Origin: Mariprofundus ferrinatatus
Lineage (GTDB): Bacteria > Pseudomonadota > Zetaproteobacteria > Mariprofundales > Mariprofundaceae
Assembly (NCBI RefSeq): GCF_002795825.1
Contig: NZ_CP018800.1
Coordinates: 992,001-1,056,000, forward strand
Reading direction: 5' to 3'
Length of the DNA stretch: 64,000 bases
The position numbers and the translations under genes are program-made. This document shows, piece after piece, positions 56,158 to 64,000 of this stretch (positions are counted from its first letter, which is position 1; every line of letters starts with the position of its first letter). The notes beneath the pieces are model-generated. The model ran no database searches and was not told the DNA's origin. It was given only the letters and a program-made list of their open reading frames with translations.

Positions 56158-56830
56158 TGCTCTTTTTGAGGTGACCGGGCTCTGCAAGGGGTTTGATGCA
56201 CCGGCAGGCCGGCTCGAAATCCTTAAAGGGTTGCAGTTCTCGCTCAACGAGGGCGAATTTCTTGCAGTGGTCGGAGAGTCGGGAAGCGGCAAGTCAACCA
56301 TGCTACAGATCATCGGAACTCTGGAGCGCCCCGATAGTGGTGAGATCCATCTTGAGGGCAGATCATTGATTGCCATGGGTGAGGCGGCCCAGGCCGAGGT
56401 GCGTAACCGCAAGATCGGTTTTGTCTATCAGGCGCATCATCTGATTCCTGAGCTTACGGCAGTTGAGAATGTGAGCCTGCCACTGCTGGTGCAGGGGATG
56501 ACTGTTGCCGATGCCGAGGCACGTGCCATGCAACTGCTGGAGCGACTGAAGCTTGCCGGGCGTGCGAAGCATGTACCGGCAAGACTCTCGGGTGGTGAGG
56601 CGCAGCGTGTGGCTGTGGCGAGGGCGCTGGCAGCCCGCCCGCGGCTGATCCTCGCTGATGAGCCGACCGGCAACCTGGACGAACATACGGCCGGTGAGGT
56701 GTTCGACCTGCTGCAACAGCTCTGCCGGGAGGAGCGTGCTGCCGTGGTGATGGTGACGCACAGCAGGGCGCTCGCAAAAGCGTGCGATCGTATGCTGATG
56801 TTACATGACGGCGTACTGGTGCCGGCCTGA
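56150..56830 (+). CDS. lolD: lipoprotein-releasing ATPase LolD
   Basis: 226-residue ABC ATPase driving the LolC/E-type permease upstream. Walker A is GESGSGKSTM, the LolD-specific segment is VYQAHHLIPELTAVENVSLPLL, the signature LSGGEAQRVAVARAL, Walker B ILADEPTGNLD and the H-loop VTHSR. Its start overlaps the permease stop. Confidence 0.95.
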   Translation: MSNALFEVTGLCKGFDAPAGRLEILKGLQFSLNEGEFLAVVGESGSGKSTMLQIIGTLERPDSGEIHLEGRSLIAMGEAAQAEVRNRKIGFVYQAHHLIPELTAVENVSLPLLVQGMTVADAEARAMQLLERLKLAGRAKHVPARLSGGEAQRVAVARALAARPRLILADEPTGNLDEHTAGEVFDLLQQLCREERAAVVMVTHSRALAKACDRMLMLHDGVLVPA

Positions 56831-56890
56831 CCGTGCTGGCAGATGTGCCGGCCTGATTCATCAGGGCCTTTGCCGAAACAACAAAAATCT

Positions 56891-56918
56891 TTGACAGATC
56901 AATACCTTCTGCTAATGT
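56891..56918 (+). promoter_or_regulatory. possible sigma-70 promoter of ihfA
   Basis: A perfect -35 TTGACA at 56891 is followed 16 bases later by TAATGT, a weak -10. It lies 66 bases before the ihfA start in the lolD-ihfA gap. Confidence 0.45.
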
Positions 56919-56983
56919 TCATAAGGTAATTCTAGCGAGAGGCACCTGTTTCTCGCCGTATGCAACGCGAGGGAAGAGGGAAC

Positions 56984-57268
56984 GTGACCAAAGCCGAAAT
57001 TGCAAAAGCTATTCATGAGCGTGTGGGGCTGACAAAAAAAGAGTCCTCGCAGATCGTTGAGTCGGTGCTCAGCGAGATTCGCCAGTCGCTGGAGAAGGGC
57101 GAGAATGTGAAGCTCTCAGGCTTTGGCCATTTCATCGTGCGCAAGAAACATGCCCGCCGTGGCCGGAATCCGAAAACGGGCTCCGATATTACCATCGGGC
57201 CCCGTTCTGTTGTCACCTTCCGGGCCAGCCCTCTGCTGAAAAACAAGCTGCACGAGGCCGATGAATGA
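56984..57268 (+). CDS. ihfA: integration host factor alpha subunit
   Basis: 94 residues from GTG 56984 behind GAGGGAAGAGGG; ATG 56960 would add eight residues absent from the family. TKAEIAKAIHERVGLTKKES and VKLSGFGHFIVRKKHARRGR match IhfA. The DNA-intercalating Pro lies in GRNPKTG. IHF bends DNA and commonly assists sigma-54 promoters such as those found for pilA and the porin-glnK locus. The downstream merR gene overlaps by four bases. Confidence 0.93.
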   Translation: MTKAEIAKAIHERVGLTKKESSQIVESVLSEIRQSLEKGENVKLSGFGHFIVRKKHARRGRNPKTGSDITIGPRSVVTFRASPLLKNKLHEADE

Positions 57269-57636
57269 ACCCCAAACAGGCGCTTGCCAATCTTGGTCTC
57301 GAGGTTCCTGAACTTTCTGACAAACTCTTTTTCTCCATCCGTGAGGTAAGTGATATCTGCGGGGTTGAGCCGCATGTGTTGCGCTATTGGGAGAGTGAGT
57401 TCAAGCATATCAAGCCGGTGAAGAAGAGCGGCAACCGTCGTTTCTACCGCCATCGCGATATCTACGCGGTTCTGCAGATCAAGCATCTGCTCTATGATCT
57501 GAATTTCACCATTCGCGGGGCCAAGAAGCGGCTGCTGAACGGTGACCTTGAAGAGATCGTCGAGCAGAAGGACAGCCAGACGATTCTCAGGCAGTTAAAG
57601 CAGGAGTTGATTGAGATCAATAAGCTGCTCGACTAG
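57265..57636 (+). CDS. MerR-family regulator next to ihfA
   Basis: 123 residues. An N-terminal MerR winged helix-turn-helix (FFSIREVSDICGVEPHVLRYWE... NRRFYRHRDIYAVLQIKHLL, residues 22-75) is followed by a short helical dimerisation tail (ILRQLKQELIEINKLLD) and no metal-binding cysteines. The pairing ihfA-merR is common in proteobacteria; its targets are not established. Starts within ihfA (ATGA). Confidence 0.92.
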   Translation: MNPKQALANLGLEVPELSDKLFFSIREVSDICGVEPHVLRYWESEFKHIKPVKKSGNRRFYRHRDIYAVLQIKHLLYDLNFTIRGAKKRLLNGDLEEIVEQKDSQTILRQLKQELIEINKLLD

Positions 57637-57739
57637 AGGTCCACGGCTTACTGCATCTTCACTTCATCGCTCGACTTGTTTGATGCCTTAACCCTCTTAC
57701 AATCTGCCGTAAATTCAGTATGCTTCAGCGCCAATTCAT

Positions 57740-57816
57740 CGGGACGTAGCGCAGTCTGGTAGCGCACACGGCTGGGGGCCGTGTGGTCGGAGGTTCGAAT
57801 CCTCTCGTCCCGACCA
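57740..57816 (+). tRNA. tRNA-Pro (anticodon GGG)
   Basis: A 77-base cloverleaf. The acceptor is CGGGACG with CGTCCCG, the D-arm GCGC/GCGC, and the anticodon stem CACGG/CCGTG around CTGGGGG (anticodon GGG). The T-arm contains TTCGAAT, and the 3' CCA is encoded. A T-rich stretch directly follows. Confidence 0.96.
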
Positions 57817-57994
57817 TTTTTTTCCGGGGTCTGCATTCAGATAGAGCTGTAGGACTTCATGCATTTGATGCGGACACCTGCTTTTCCAGGTGGCCCCGGA
57901 ACAGACAAAAGGGGAGACATTTGGTGGTTACAACTGAACGATGCGTAACGCTGAATGGCCTCATCGACTGCGAGGCAGTTCGCAGGTCCCGGCA

Positions 57995-58660
57995 ATGAGC
58001 CTGCATGCGGCCCTCTCCTACGAGCGTCCCCGCCAGCGCATGGTGGGCGAGCAGATACAGGCCCGGGGCATCCACGATGAGCGTGTTCTGGCCGCCATGC
58101 GTACGGTGCCCAGGCATCTGTTTGTGGATCCGGCACTTGTCTCACGTGCCTATCAGGACGCGTCACTGCCGATCGGCAGCGGTCAGACCATCTCACAGCC
58201 ATACATGGTTGCACGCATGACACAGCTGCTTGAGCTGCAAGGGCATGAGCGGGTCTTGGAGATCGGTACCGGATGCGGTTACCAGACCGCCGTGCTTTCA
58301 CGCCTCTGTCGTCGAGTCTACAGCATTGAGCGTATTGCTCCCCTGCATGAACGGGCACGCCAGAACCTGCGCGCGGCCAGGCATGCCAATGTGATGCTCA
58401 AATGTGCCGATGGGCGTCTGGGCTGGGAAGAATATGCACCCTATGATGCGATTATTGTCACAGCCGGCGGATTTGCTTCCGAGTTATGGTTGCAGCAGTT
58501 GAAAACCGGCGGCATGTTGCTGCTGCCCGAGGGTGAGAATGGTGCCCACAGGCTGGTCAGGCGCACCAAATTGGCACACGGTATCAACGAGGAGTATTTC
58601 GATGCATGTACCTTTGTTCCGTTACTTGAAGGGGTTGAGTCATCGCTGAGCCGGAAGTGA
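57995..58660 (+). CDS. pcm: protein-L-isoaspartate O-methyltransferase
   Basis: 221 residues from ATG 57995. It repairs isoaspartyl residues using SAM. RHLFVDPALVSRAYQDASLPIGSGQTISQP is the substrate region; the SAM loop is VLEIGTGCGYQTAVLS, followed by VYSIERI. An earlier in-frame ATG at 57941 adds 18 unlike residues. pcm is followed by yqaA, nlpD and rpoS, the usual stationary-phase locus (surE, often before pcm, is absent). Its stop overlaps the next start (GTGA). Confidence 0.95.
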   Translation: MSLHAALSYERPRQRMVGEQIQARGIHDERVLAAMRTVPRHLFVDPALVSRAYQDASLPIGSGQTISQPYMVARMTQLLELQGHERVLEIGTGCGYQTAVLSRLCRRVYSIERIAPLHERARQNLRAARHANVMLKCADGRLGWEEYAPYDAIIVTAGGFASELWLQQLKTGGMLLLPEGENGAHRLVRRTKLAHGINEEYFDACTFVPLLEGVESSLSRK

Positions 58661-59253
58661 CGGAGAAGCGGCGCTCGCTGTTGCGCCGGCTCTATGACTG
58701 GACGCTTGCCTGGGCTGAACATCCCAAGGCCGGGCTGGCACTTTTCTTTATTGCGGTGATCGAGGCGAGCGTATTCCCGATTCCGCCCGATGTGCTGCTG
58801 CTGTTGATGTCGATCAGTCGTCCTCAGGATGCATTCCGTTTTGCAGCGATTACCACGGCAGGTTCGACACTCGGTGCCGTGATCGGTTATGCAATCGGCA
58901 TGTTCCTCTTTGTCGCGGTTGCCCAGCCTGTGCTGGAGTTTTATCACGCCATGGAGACCTTCAACCAGGTGCAGGAGAGATTCAATGAGTGGGGCGTCTG
59001 GTTTGTCGTCATTGCCGGCTTTTCACCGATCCCGTTCAAGATCATCACGATTGCCGCTGGCGCTTTCGATCTCGCATTTCTCCCCTTTATTATTGCCGCG
59101 ATTCTGGCGCGTGCCGCCCGTTTTTATATGGAAGCGGCAGTAATGCGCTGGGGTGGCGAGCCGCTGCGGAATCTGGTTGAGAAACATTTCCAGCTGCTTA
59201 CGGCTGTTGTCACCATCGCGGTGATTGGAGGTTTCGCCCTGTTGTGGCTGTAG
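58657..59253 (+). CDS. yqaA: YqaA/DedA-family membrane protein
   Basis: 198 residues from GTG 58657. SNARE-associated/DedA-like fold with the re-entrant signature IEASVFPIPPDVLLLLMS, several spans and GFSPIPFKIITIAAGAFDL. DedA proteins recycle lipid carriers or support membrane energetics; YqaA itself is uncharacterised. It overlaps pcm upstream and nlpD downstream, in place of the more usual direct pcm-nlpD junction. Confidence 0.87.
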   Translation: MTEKRRSLLRRLYDWTLAWAEHPKAGLALFFIAVIEASVFPIPPDVLLLLMSISRPQDAFRFAAITTAGSTLGAVIGYAIGMFLFVAVAQPVLEFYHAMETFNQVQERFNEWGVWFVVIAGFSPIPFKIITIAAGAFDLAFLPFIIAAILARAARFYMEAAVMRWGGEPLRNLVEKHFQLLTAVVTIAVIGGFALLWL

Positions 59254-59996
59254 TGATCCGGCTGCTCTCGCTGCTGATGCTGCTCTCGCTGGCAGGCTGC
59301 TACAGCACCACGCCTGTCAGAGAGACAGGGGTCTCCAGGGTCAGCAGCAAAGCGGTGATCTACTACGTCCGTCCAGGTGACACGCTCTACAGTATCGGCA
59401 GGCGCTTCGGGATTGACTATCACCTGGTTGCCCGACGCAACCATATCCGGAAGCCCTATACAATCAGTGTCGGCCAGCGTCTCTATATCGATCGTACCGC
59501 ACCATGGGATAAGAGCGAGGTGAAGCGGGCTTACAGGGCGCCTGTCGCAAAGAGTCCTCCTGCACGCAAGAGCAAGGCGGGCAACAGCTCCCATAAGGCC
59601 AAGGCGGACAGTTACGGCAAGGGTACACTGCTCTGGCCGGTCAATGGCAAGGTCTCCAGTCGCTTCGGTCGACGCGGCAGCCGCATGCATGATGGCATCG
59701 ATATCAAGGCTGATGAGGGGACACCGGTGCGGGCAGCAGGCAGCGGTGAGGTGGTCTACTCAGATCAGCGGCTGGCGGGATATGGCAAACTGGTGATTAT
59801 CCGGCATGGCCGCAATCTCTTCACCGCTTATGCCCACAATCAGCGAAACCTGGTCAAGAAAGGGGACAGGGTGAAGGCGGGTGACACGATTGCCAGGGTG
59901 GGGCGTACAGGGCGCACAACCGGTGCACATCTCCATTTCGAGGTTCGCAAGGGCAGTACGCCGGTCGATCCTCTTGCCTATTTGCCACGTCGGTGA
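59244..59996 (+). CDS. nlpD: NlpD-like LysM/M23 lipoprotein
   Basis: 250 residues from GTG 59244, or 247 from GTG 59253. The lipobox is SLAGC. A LysM domain (about 35-85, VRPGDTLYSIGRRFGIDY) leads through a basic linker to an M23/LytM domain (130-248). The zinc motifs look intact: HDGID (HxxxD) and AHLHF (HxH). E. coli NlpD lacks these residues and only activates AmiC, so this protein may be a real endopeptidase. Its position directly before rpoS is conserved; the rpoS promoter often lies in nlpD. Confidence 0.9.
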   Translation: MAVVIRLLSLLMLLSLAGCYSTTPVRETGVSRVSSKAVIYYVRPGDTLYSIGRRFGIDYHLVARRNHIRKPYTISVGQRLYIDRTAPWDKSEVKRAYRAPVAKSPPARKSKAGNSSHKAKADSYGKGTLLWPVNGKVSSRFGRRGSRMHDGIDIKADEGTPVRAAGSGEVVYSDQRLAGYGKLVIIRHGRNLFTAYAHNQRNLVKKGDRVKAGDTIARVGRTGRTTGAHLHFEVRKGSTPVDPLAYLPRR

Positions 59997-60069
59997 GATA
60001 GTCCACGTGTGGAAACGATCTGTCTTTGGATGGGACAATAATGGCTTTTTATCAAGGATTTAACTGCTG

Positions 60070-60915
60070 ATGGTCAGGCAACGCAGCCTTGAGCCTATGG
60101 CCATGTACATGCGGGATATCTCCCGTTATGAGCTGCTGACCCCTGAAGAGGAGGTAGAGCTCTCCAAACGCATCACTGCCGGTGATGAGGATGCCCGCCA
60201 CTACATGATCAAAGCGAACCTGCGTCTGGTTGTAAAGATATCCCGCCGCTACATGCATCGCGGGCTGGCACTGGCCGATCTGATCGAAGAGGGCAACCTG
60301 GGGCTGATGCGGGCGGTTGAAAAGTTCGATCCCGCCTATGGCTGCCGCTTCTCCACCTATGCCACCTGGTGGATTCGCCAGTCTGTGGAGCGCGCGATCA
60401 TGAACCAGTCGCGGCTCATCCGGCTGCCTGTACACGTGGCCAAGGAGTATAATCAGGTGCTTGCCAGCACCAACCGTCTGCGCGCTGATCTTGGCCGCGA
60501 GCCCACCGAATCTGAGGTGGCCGAAGAGCTGCAGGTTCCGCTGGAGAAGGTGCAGGCGCTGCTGCGCAGCTCGCTGACCACCGAGAGTGCCGATGAGGTG
60601 CGCCACGAGGATGGTGATTTTACCATCTTCGATATCACCGCCGATGAGGATGCGCCTGCGCCGAGTCAGAATATGGAAGAGAGCCGTCGCGATGAGATGC
60701 TGGCTGTGTGGTTGCAGCAGCTGACTGCGAAGGAGCGCGAGGTGGTTCGCTTGCGTTACGGACTCGGAATCGAGGACGATGCATGGACACTGGAGGCGAT
60801 CGGTGAACATATGGGGGTAACGCGTGAGCGAATCCGCCAGATCCAGGTGGCCGCGCTGCAGAAGCTGCGCCGGATGGTGGACAGCGATCATGTCAATTTT
60901 GAGGAGATTATCTGA
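60070..60915 (+). CDS. rpoS: RNA polymerase sigma factor RpoS-like
   Basis: 281-residue group 2 sigma-70 factor. Region 1.2 is AMYMRDISRYELLTPEEEV. Regions 2.1-2.4 include IKANLRLVVKISRRYMHRG, DLIEEGNLGLMRAVEKFDP and FSTYATWWIRQSVERA. Region 3 and region 4.2 follow, the latter with EAIGEHMGVTRERIRQIQ. It is shorter than E. coli RpoS (330), but the gene order after nlpD supports RpoS, the general stress sigma factor. AAGGA ten bases upstream. The stop overlaps the apt start (TGATG). Confidence 0.9.
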   Translation: MVRQRSLEPMAMYMRDISRYELLTPEEEVELSKRITAGDEDARHYMIKANLRLVVKISRRYMHRGLALADLIEEGNLGLMRAVEKFDPAYGCRFSTYATWWIRQSVERAIMNQSRLIRLPVHVAKEYNQVLASTNRLRADLGREPTESEVAEELQVPLEKVQALLRSSLTTESADEVRHEDGDFTIFDITADEDAPAPSQNMEESRRDEMLAVWLQQLTAKEREVVRLRYGLGIEDDAWTLEAIGEHMGVTRERIRQIQVAALQKLRRMVDSDHVNFEEII

Positions 60916-61442
60916 TGCATGGTGAAACGGTGGATTGGCAGGCTCTGATTCGCGATGTGCCCGACTTTCCCAAGCCGGGCATTGTTTTTAAGGATATTAC
61001 GCCGATGCTGGCCGACGGCCCTGCATTCTCCGCTGCCATCTCCGAGATGGCGGCGCTGGTCGGCCCCGATGTCGATGCCGTTGTCGGCATCGAGTCGCGC
61101 GGATTTATCTTCGGGGCGGCACTGGCACAGAAGCTGGGGTTGGGGCTGGTGACCGTACGCAAGCCCGGCAAGCTGCCTGCCGATATCCACAGTGTTGAGT
61201 ATGAGCTCGAGTATGGTGTCGACCGGCTGGAGATCCATCGCGATGCGTTAAGTCACGGTCACAGGGTGGTGATCGTTGATGACCTGCTGGCCACCGGAGG
61301 TACCGCTAACGCGACGGTGGAGCTGGTGCAGAAGCTGGGTGCGGAGGTGGATTGCTGCCTCTTTGCCATTGAGCTTGCTTTTCTGAATGGCAGGGCTTCG
61401 CTTGACGGGGTAGAGGTGAAGAGTCTGCTGCGTTGCGATTAG
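60915..61442 (+). CDS. apt: adenine phosphoribosyltransferase
   Basis: 175-residue purine salvage enzyme making AMP from adenine and PRPP. IRDVPDFPKPGIVFKDITPM is the hood region, GIESRGFIFGAAL the flexible loop, and VVIVDDLLATGGTA the PRPP-binding motif. ATG 60915 shares one base with the rpoS stop, so it is translationally coupled to a sigma factor gene, an uncommon neighbour. Confidence 0.96.
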   Translation: MHGETVDWQALIRDVPDFPKPGIVFKDITPMLADGPAFSAAISEMAALVGPDVDAVVGIESRGFIFGAALAQKLGLGLVTVRKPGKLPADIHSVEYELEYGVDRLEIHRDALSHGHRVVIVDDLLATGGTANATVELVQKLGAEVDCCLFAIELAFLNGRASLDGVEVKSLLRCD

Positions 61443-61531
61443 GAGTTCTGATTCGCGAACAGGGGATGTTGGGTCGTGCAGAAGCGGAGCGATGCCGCTA
61501 TGATTCATGCCGCAAAAAAATGGCATGAAAT

Positions 61532-61608
61532 GCCCTCGTAGCTCAGCTGGATAGAGCAGCCGCCTCCTAAGCGGCAGGCCGTGCGTTCGAATCGCGCCGA
61601 GGGCACCA
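61532..61608 (+). tRNA. tRNA-Arg (anticodon CCU)
   Basis: A 77-base cloverleaf. The acceptor is GCCCTCG/CGAGGGC, the D-arm GCTC/GAGC, and the anticodon stem GCCGC/GCGGC around CTCCTAA (anticodon CCT). The T-loop is TTCGAAT and CCA is encoded. This is a frequent phage integration site elsewhere, but no integrase lies downstream here. Confidence 0.96.
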
Positions 61609-61665
61609 GTATTGTAAGAAATGAGATAAGCACACGTATGTGTTTATATATGCAAAGGTATAGGT

Positions 61666-61732
61666 TTGATGTTGTCTTTGCTCGCAGAGGATTACAGGAA
61701 AGTGATCCATGGGCCACACATGGATGTGTGGC
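61666..61732 (+). other. hairpins in the tRNA-Arg to gyrA gap
   Basis: The 240-base gap holds an 8-bp perfect hairpin (GCCACACA-TGGA-TGTGTGGC, 61713-61732) and, slightly later, a 7-bp one (GCAGCCC-GGGCTGC, 61766-61785). No ORF is convincing. They may be part of the gyrA leader or processing sites of the tRNA transcript. Confidence 0.35.
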
Positions 61733-61848
61733 ATGAAAATCATGCGGTTGATCTGCATGATATTGGCAGCCCCTTCACGGGCTGCGGGAGCCTCTGAGTT
61801 GTTCAGGGTGCTTGAGAGAGATTTATTTTGATGTATCGAGGCTGAATA

Positions 61849-64000
61849 ATGGAAGAGACACTCAACCCGTCCATACCCGTACTGATCGAAGATGAGATGA
61901 AGCGCTCCTATCTCGATTACGCCATGAGCGTGATCGTAGGGCGTGCGCTGCCTGATGCCCGGGACGGACTGAAACCGGTTCACCGTCGCATTCTCTTCGC
62001 CATGCAGGATCTTGGATGCACCTATGACAAACCGTTCAAGAAATCGGCGCGTGTGGTTGGTGACGTCATTGGTAAGTACCATCCGCACGGCGACTCTGCT
62101 GTCTATGATGCCATGGTGCGTATGGCGCAGCCGTGGAGCATGCGTCATCTCCTGATTGACGGGCAGGGCAACTTCGGTTCCGTCGATGGCGATTCACCGG
62201 CTGCGATGCGTTATACCGAAGCGCGCATGAGCCGCGTTGCTGCAGAGCTGCTTGCCGATATCGATAAGAATACCGTCGATTTTGCACCCAACTACGATGA
62301 GTCGCTGAAAGAGCCGAAGGTGCTGCCTGCCAAGTATCCGAACCTGCTGGTCAATGGTTCGCAGGGTATCGCAGTTGGTATGGCAACCAATATTCCGCCG
62401 CATAACCTCGGCGAAGCGATCAACGCATCGATCGCACTGGTACGCAATCCCGATATTGATGAAGATGAGCTGATGCAGATCATGCCGGGTCCCGATTTCC
62501 CTACCGGCGGCTTTATCTATGGTCGCAAGGGTATCCGTGATGCATTTCTCACCGGCCGCGGCTCGGTCACCATGCGCGCCAAGGCGATGGTTGAGATCCA
62601 TCCGCGCACCAAGCGCGAAGCACTGATTATTGCCGAATTGCCGTATCAGGTGAACAAGGCGAACCTGATCGAGAATATCGCCAATCTGGTACGCGACAAG
62701 AAGCTGGAGGGGATCTCCGACCTGCGTGACGAGTCGGATCGCGACGGCATGCGCATCTGTATCGAGCTGAAGCGGGGCGAGATTCCGGAGGTTGTTCTCA
62801 ATAACCTCTACAAACACACCCAGCTGCAGTGCAACTTCGGCTGCAACCTGCTCTCACTCGTTGACGGTCAGCCGAAACTCTGTGGAGTGCGCGAACTGCT
62901 GCTGCACTTCCTCGATCACCGCCGTCAGGTGGTTACACGCCGCTGTCTCTTCGATCTGGCCAAGGCCGAGGCGCGTGCCCATATCCTGGAAGGATTGCTG
63001 ATTGCACTCGATAACATCGACGAGGTGATCAAGCTGATCAGGGCCAGTGCTACGCCGGCGGACGCCAAGGTTGGCCTGATGGATCGTTTCGGCTTGTCGG
63101 AGAAACAGGCTCAGGCGATTCTCGATATGCGTCTGCATCGCCTGACAGGCCTGGAGCGTGACAAGATCCAGGGCGAATATGATGAGCTGCAGCTGTTGAT
63201 TGCACATCTGAAAGCGATTCTCGCCGATGAAAAACTACTCATGGATGTGATCGTTGAGGAGCTGGAGGAGGTGCGCGACAAGTACGCCGATCCGCGCCGC
63301 TCCGAGATCATGGATGAAACTGCCGAACTCTCCGTTGAAGATCTGATCACCGAAGAGGATATGGTGGTGACCATCTCCAATGAGGGTTACATCAAGCGTA
63401 ATGCGGCATCGCTCTACCGGGCCCAGCGTCGCGGCGGCAAAGGCAAGACTGCCATGACCACCAAGGAAGAGGATTTCGTGCAGCAGCTGATGGTGGCCTC
63501 CACCCACGACTTCCTGCTCTTCTTCTCCGATCGCGGTCGTGTATTCCGCAAGAAGGTCTATGAGGTGCCGCAGGCGGGTCGTGCAGCACGAGGTAAGGCA
63601 CTGGTGAACCTGTTGCCGGTGGAGAAGGATGAGAAGATCTCAGCCACACTGGCGATCCGTGAATTCGATGGCGGCCAGTACATCGTCATGGCCACCAGCA
63701 ACGGCGTGATCAAGAAGACGCTGCTCTCCGAATACAAGAATATCCGTGCCAACGGCATTATCGCCATCAATATCGATGATGATGACGACCTGATCGCGGT
63801 CACCGTGTCCAACGGCGAGCAGGATATCATGCTCTGCGCCAGTAACGGTAAGGCGATCCGCTTCTCGGAAAGTGATGTGCGCCCGATGGGACGTTCCACA
63901 CGCGGTGTCACCGGCATGCGCATGTCCAAGGGCGAGCATCTGATCTCGATGACGCTTGTAAATGATCGCGCCAGCCTGCTGGCGGTTTCCGAGAACGGAT
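61849..64000 (+). CDS. gyrA: DNA gyrase subunit A, 3' end outside window
   Basis: The frame runs open to the window edge (about 717 codons seen). The catalytic tyrosine is Tyr122 ([10 protein letters not shown]). The quinolone region [12 protein letters not shown] has Ser83 and Asp87 in E. coli numbering, the susceptible-type residues. The GyrA box appears as QRRGGKG in the C-terminal beta-pinwheel, which marks gyrase rather than ParC. It introduces negative supercoils with GyrB. The start ATG 61849 gives [23 protein letters not shown] weak. Confidence 0.97.
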   Translation, partial: MEETLNPSIPVLIEDEMKRSYLDYAMSVIVGRALPDARDGLKPVHRRILFAMQDLGCTYDKPFKKSARVVGDVIGKYHPHGDSAVYDAMVRMAQPWSMRHLLIDGQGNFGSVDGDSPAAMRYTEARMSRVAAELLADIDKNTVDFAPNYDESLKEPKVLPAKYPNLLVNGSQGIAVGMATNIPPHNLGEAINASIALVRNPDIDEDELMQIMPGPDFPTGGFIYGRKGIRDAFLTGRGSVTMRAKAMVEIHPRTKREALIIAELPYQVNKANLIENIANLVRDKKLEGISDLRDESDRDGMRICIELKRGEIPEVVLNNLYKHTQLQCNFGCNLLSLVDGQPKLCGVRELLLHFLDHRRQVVTRRCLFDLAKAEARAHILEGLLIALDNIDEVIKLIRASATPADAKVGLMDRFGLSEKQAQAILDMRLHRLTGLERDKIQGEYDELQLLIAHLKAILADEKLLMDVIVEELEEVRDKYADPRRSEIMDETAELSVEDLITEEDMVVTISNEGYIKRNAASLYRAQRRGGKGKTAMTTKEEDFVQQLMVASTHDFLLFFSDRGRVFRKKVYEVPQAGRAARGKALVNLLPVEKDEKISATLAIREFDGGQYIVMATSNGVIKKTLLSEYKNIRANGIIAINIDDDDDLIAVTVSNGEQDIMLCASNGKAIRFSESDVRPMGRSTRGVTGMRMSKGEHLISMTLVNDRASLLAVSENG

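Noticed and set aside
61532-61850. Integrated element at tRNA-Arg(CCU)
   Set aside because: This tRNA is a common attachment site, but gyrA follows after 240 bases, with no integrase or repeated tRNA end.

Overview
This 64 kb window is a chromosomal segment of a free-living Gram-negative bacterium, tightly packed with housekeeping genes. It holds outer-membrane proteins, a Tol-Pal locus, a Lol lipoprotein exporter, type IV pilins and a Pcm-NlpD-RpoS locus. Base composition is moderate (roughly 50-55 % GC by eye). The single LolC/E-type permease, the two GlnK-Amt pairs, a small c-type cytochrome, a diiron ODP-like protein and proteobacterial gene orders (psd-pssA-leuA, tolB-pal-cpoB, pcm-nlpD-rpoS, ihfA-merR) fit a deep proteobacterium. 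A microaerophilic zetaproteobacterium such as Mariprofundus would fit well, but that assignment is inference. No phage, insertion sequence, integron or CRISPR array was found, and no stretch over about 300 bases lacks a gene.

Layout. 1-4.8 kb: an AddB-like nuclease (cut by the window edge) and an AddA-like helicase-nuclease. 4.8-11 kb: a 32-residue membrane ORF, a methyltransferase, aspS, a lipoprotein, an isocitrate dehydrogenase fused to a zinc-ribbon domain, and a beta-barrel protein. 11-15.7 kb: hydantoinase/oxoprolinase A and B subunits followed by tsaD. 15.7-18.9 kb (minus strand): pilA from a sigma-54 promoter, its terminator, then an ABC ATPase, permease, TPR-like protein and second pilin. 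19-24.7 kb: a DUF6164 protein and a five-gene envelope export operon (LolA-like protein, two FtsX-type permeases, LolD-like ATPase, outer-membrane protein).

24.7-29.2 kb: a cyclic-nucleotide-binding protein, psd-pssA for phosphatidylethanolamine, and leuA behind a probable leucine attenuator. 29.2-32 kb (minus): a TPR protein, aroQ, accB and accC. 32-35.7 kb: thiS, thiG, hemE and nhaA. 35.7-42.8 kb: an ODP-like diiron protein with a hybrid sensor kinase, rluE, a cytochrome c, ilvC, argB and a membrane protein. 43-48.4 kb: a nitrogen locus with a TorF-type porin behind a sigma-54 promoter, glnK-amtB, an unknown gene and a second glnK-amt pair. 48.4-54.7 kb: tolB-pal-cpoB, queE-queC, ndk and lysS. 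54.9-64 kb: lolC/E-lolD, ihfA-merR, tRNA-Pro(GGG), pcm-yqaA-nlpD-rpoS, apt, tRNA-Arg(CCU) and gyrA, which runs off the end.

Most noteworthy are: two copies of a hairpin element whose 9-bp stems differ by a compensatory G-C to C-G swap; the Icd-zinc ribbon fusion; a leucine leader peptide with a perfect terminator before leuA; a queE gene with no standard start codon for its conserved N-terminus; a terminator-like hairpin that buries the cpoB start; and a diiron sensor-like protein directly coupled to a hybrid histidine kinase.
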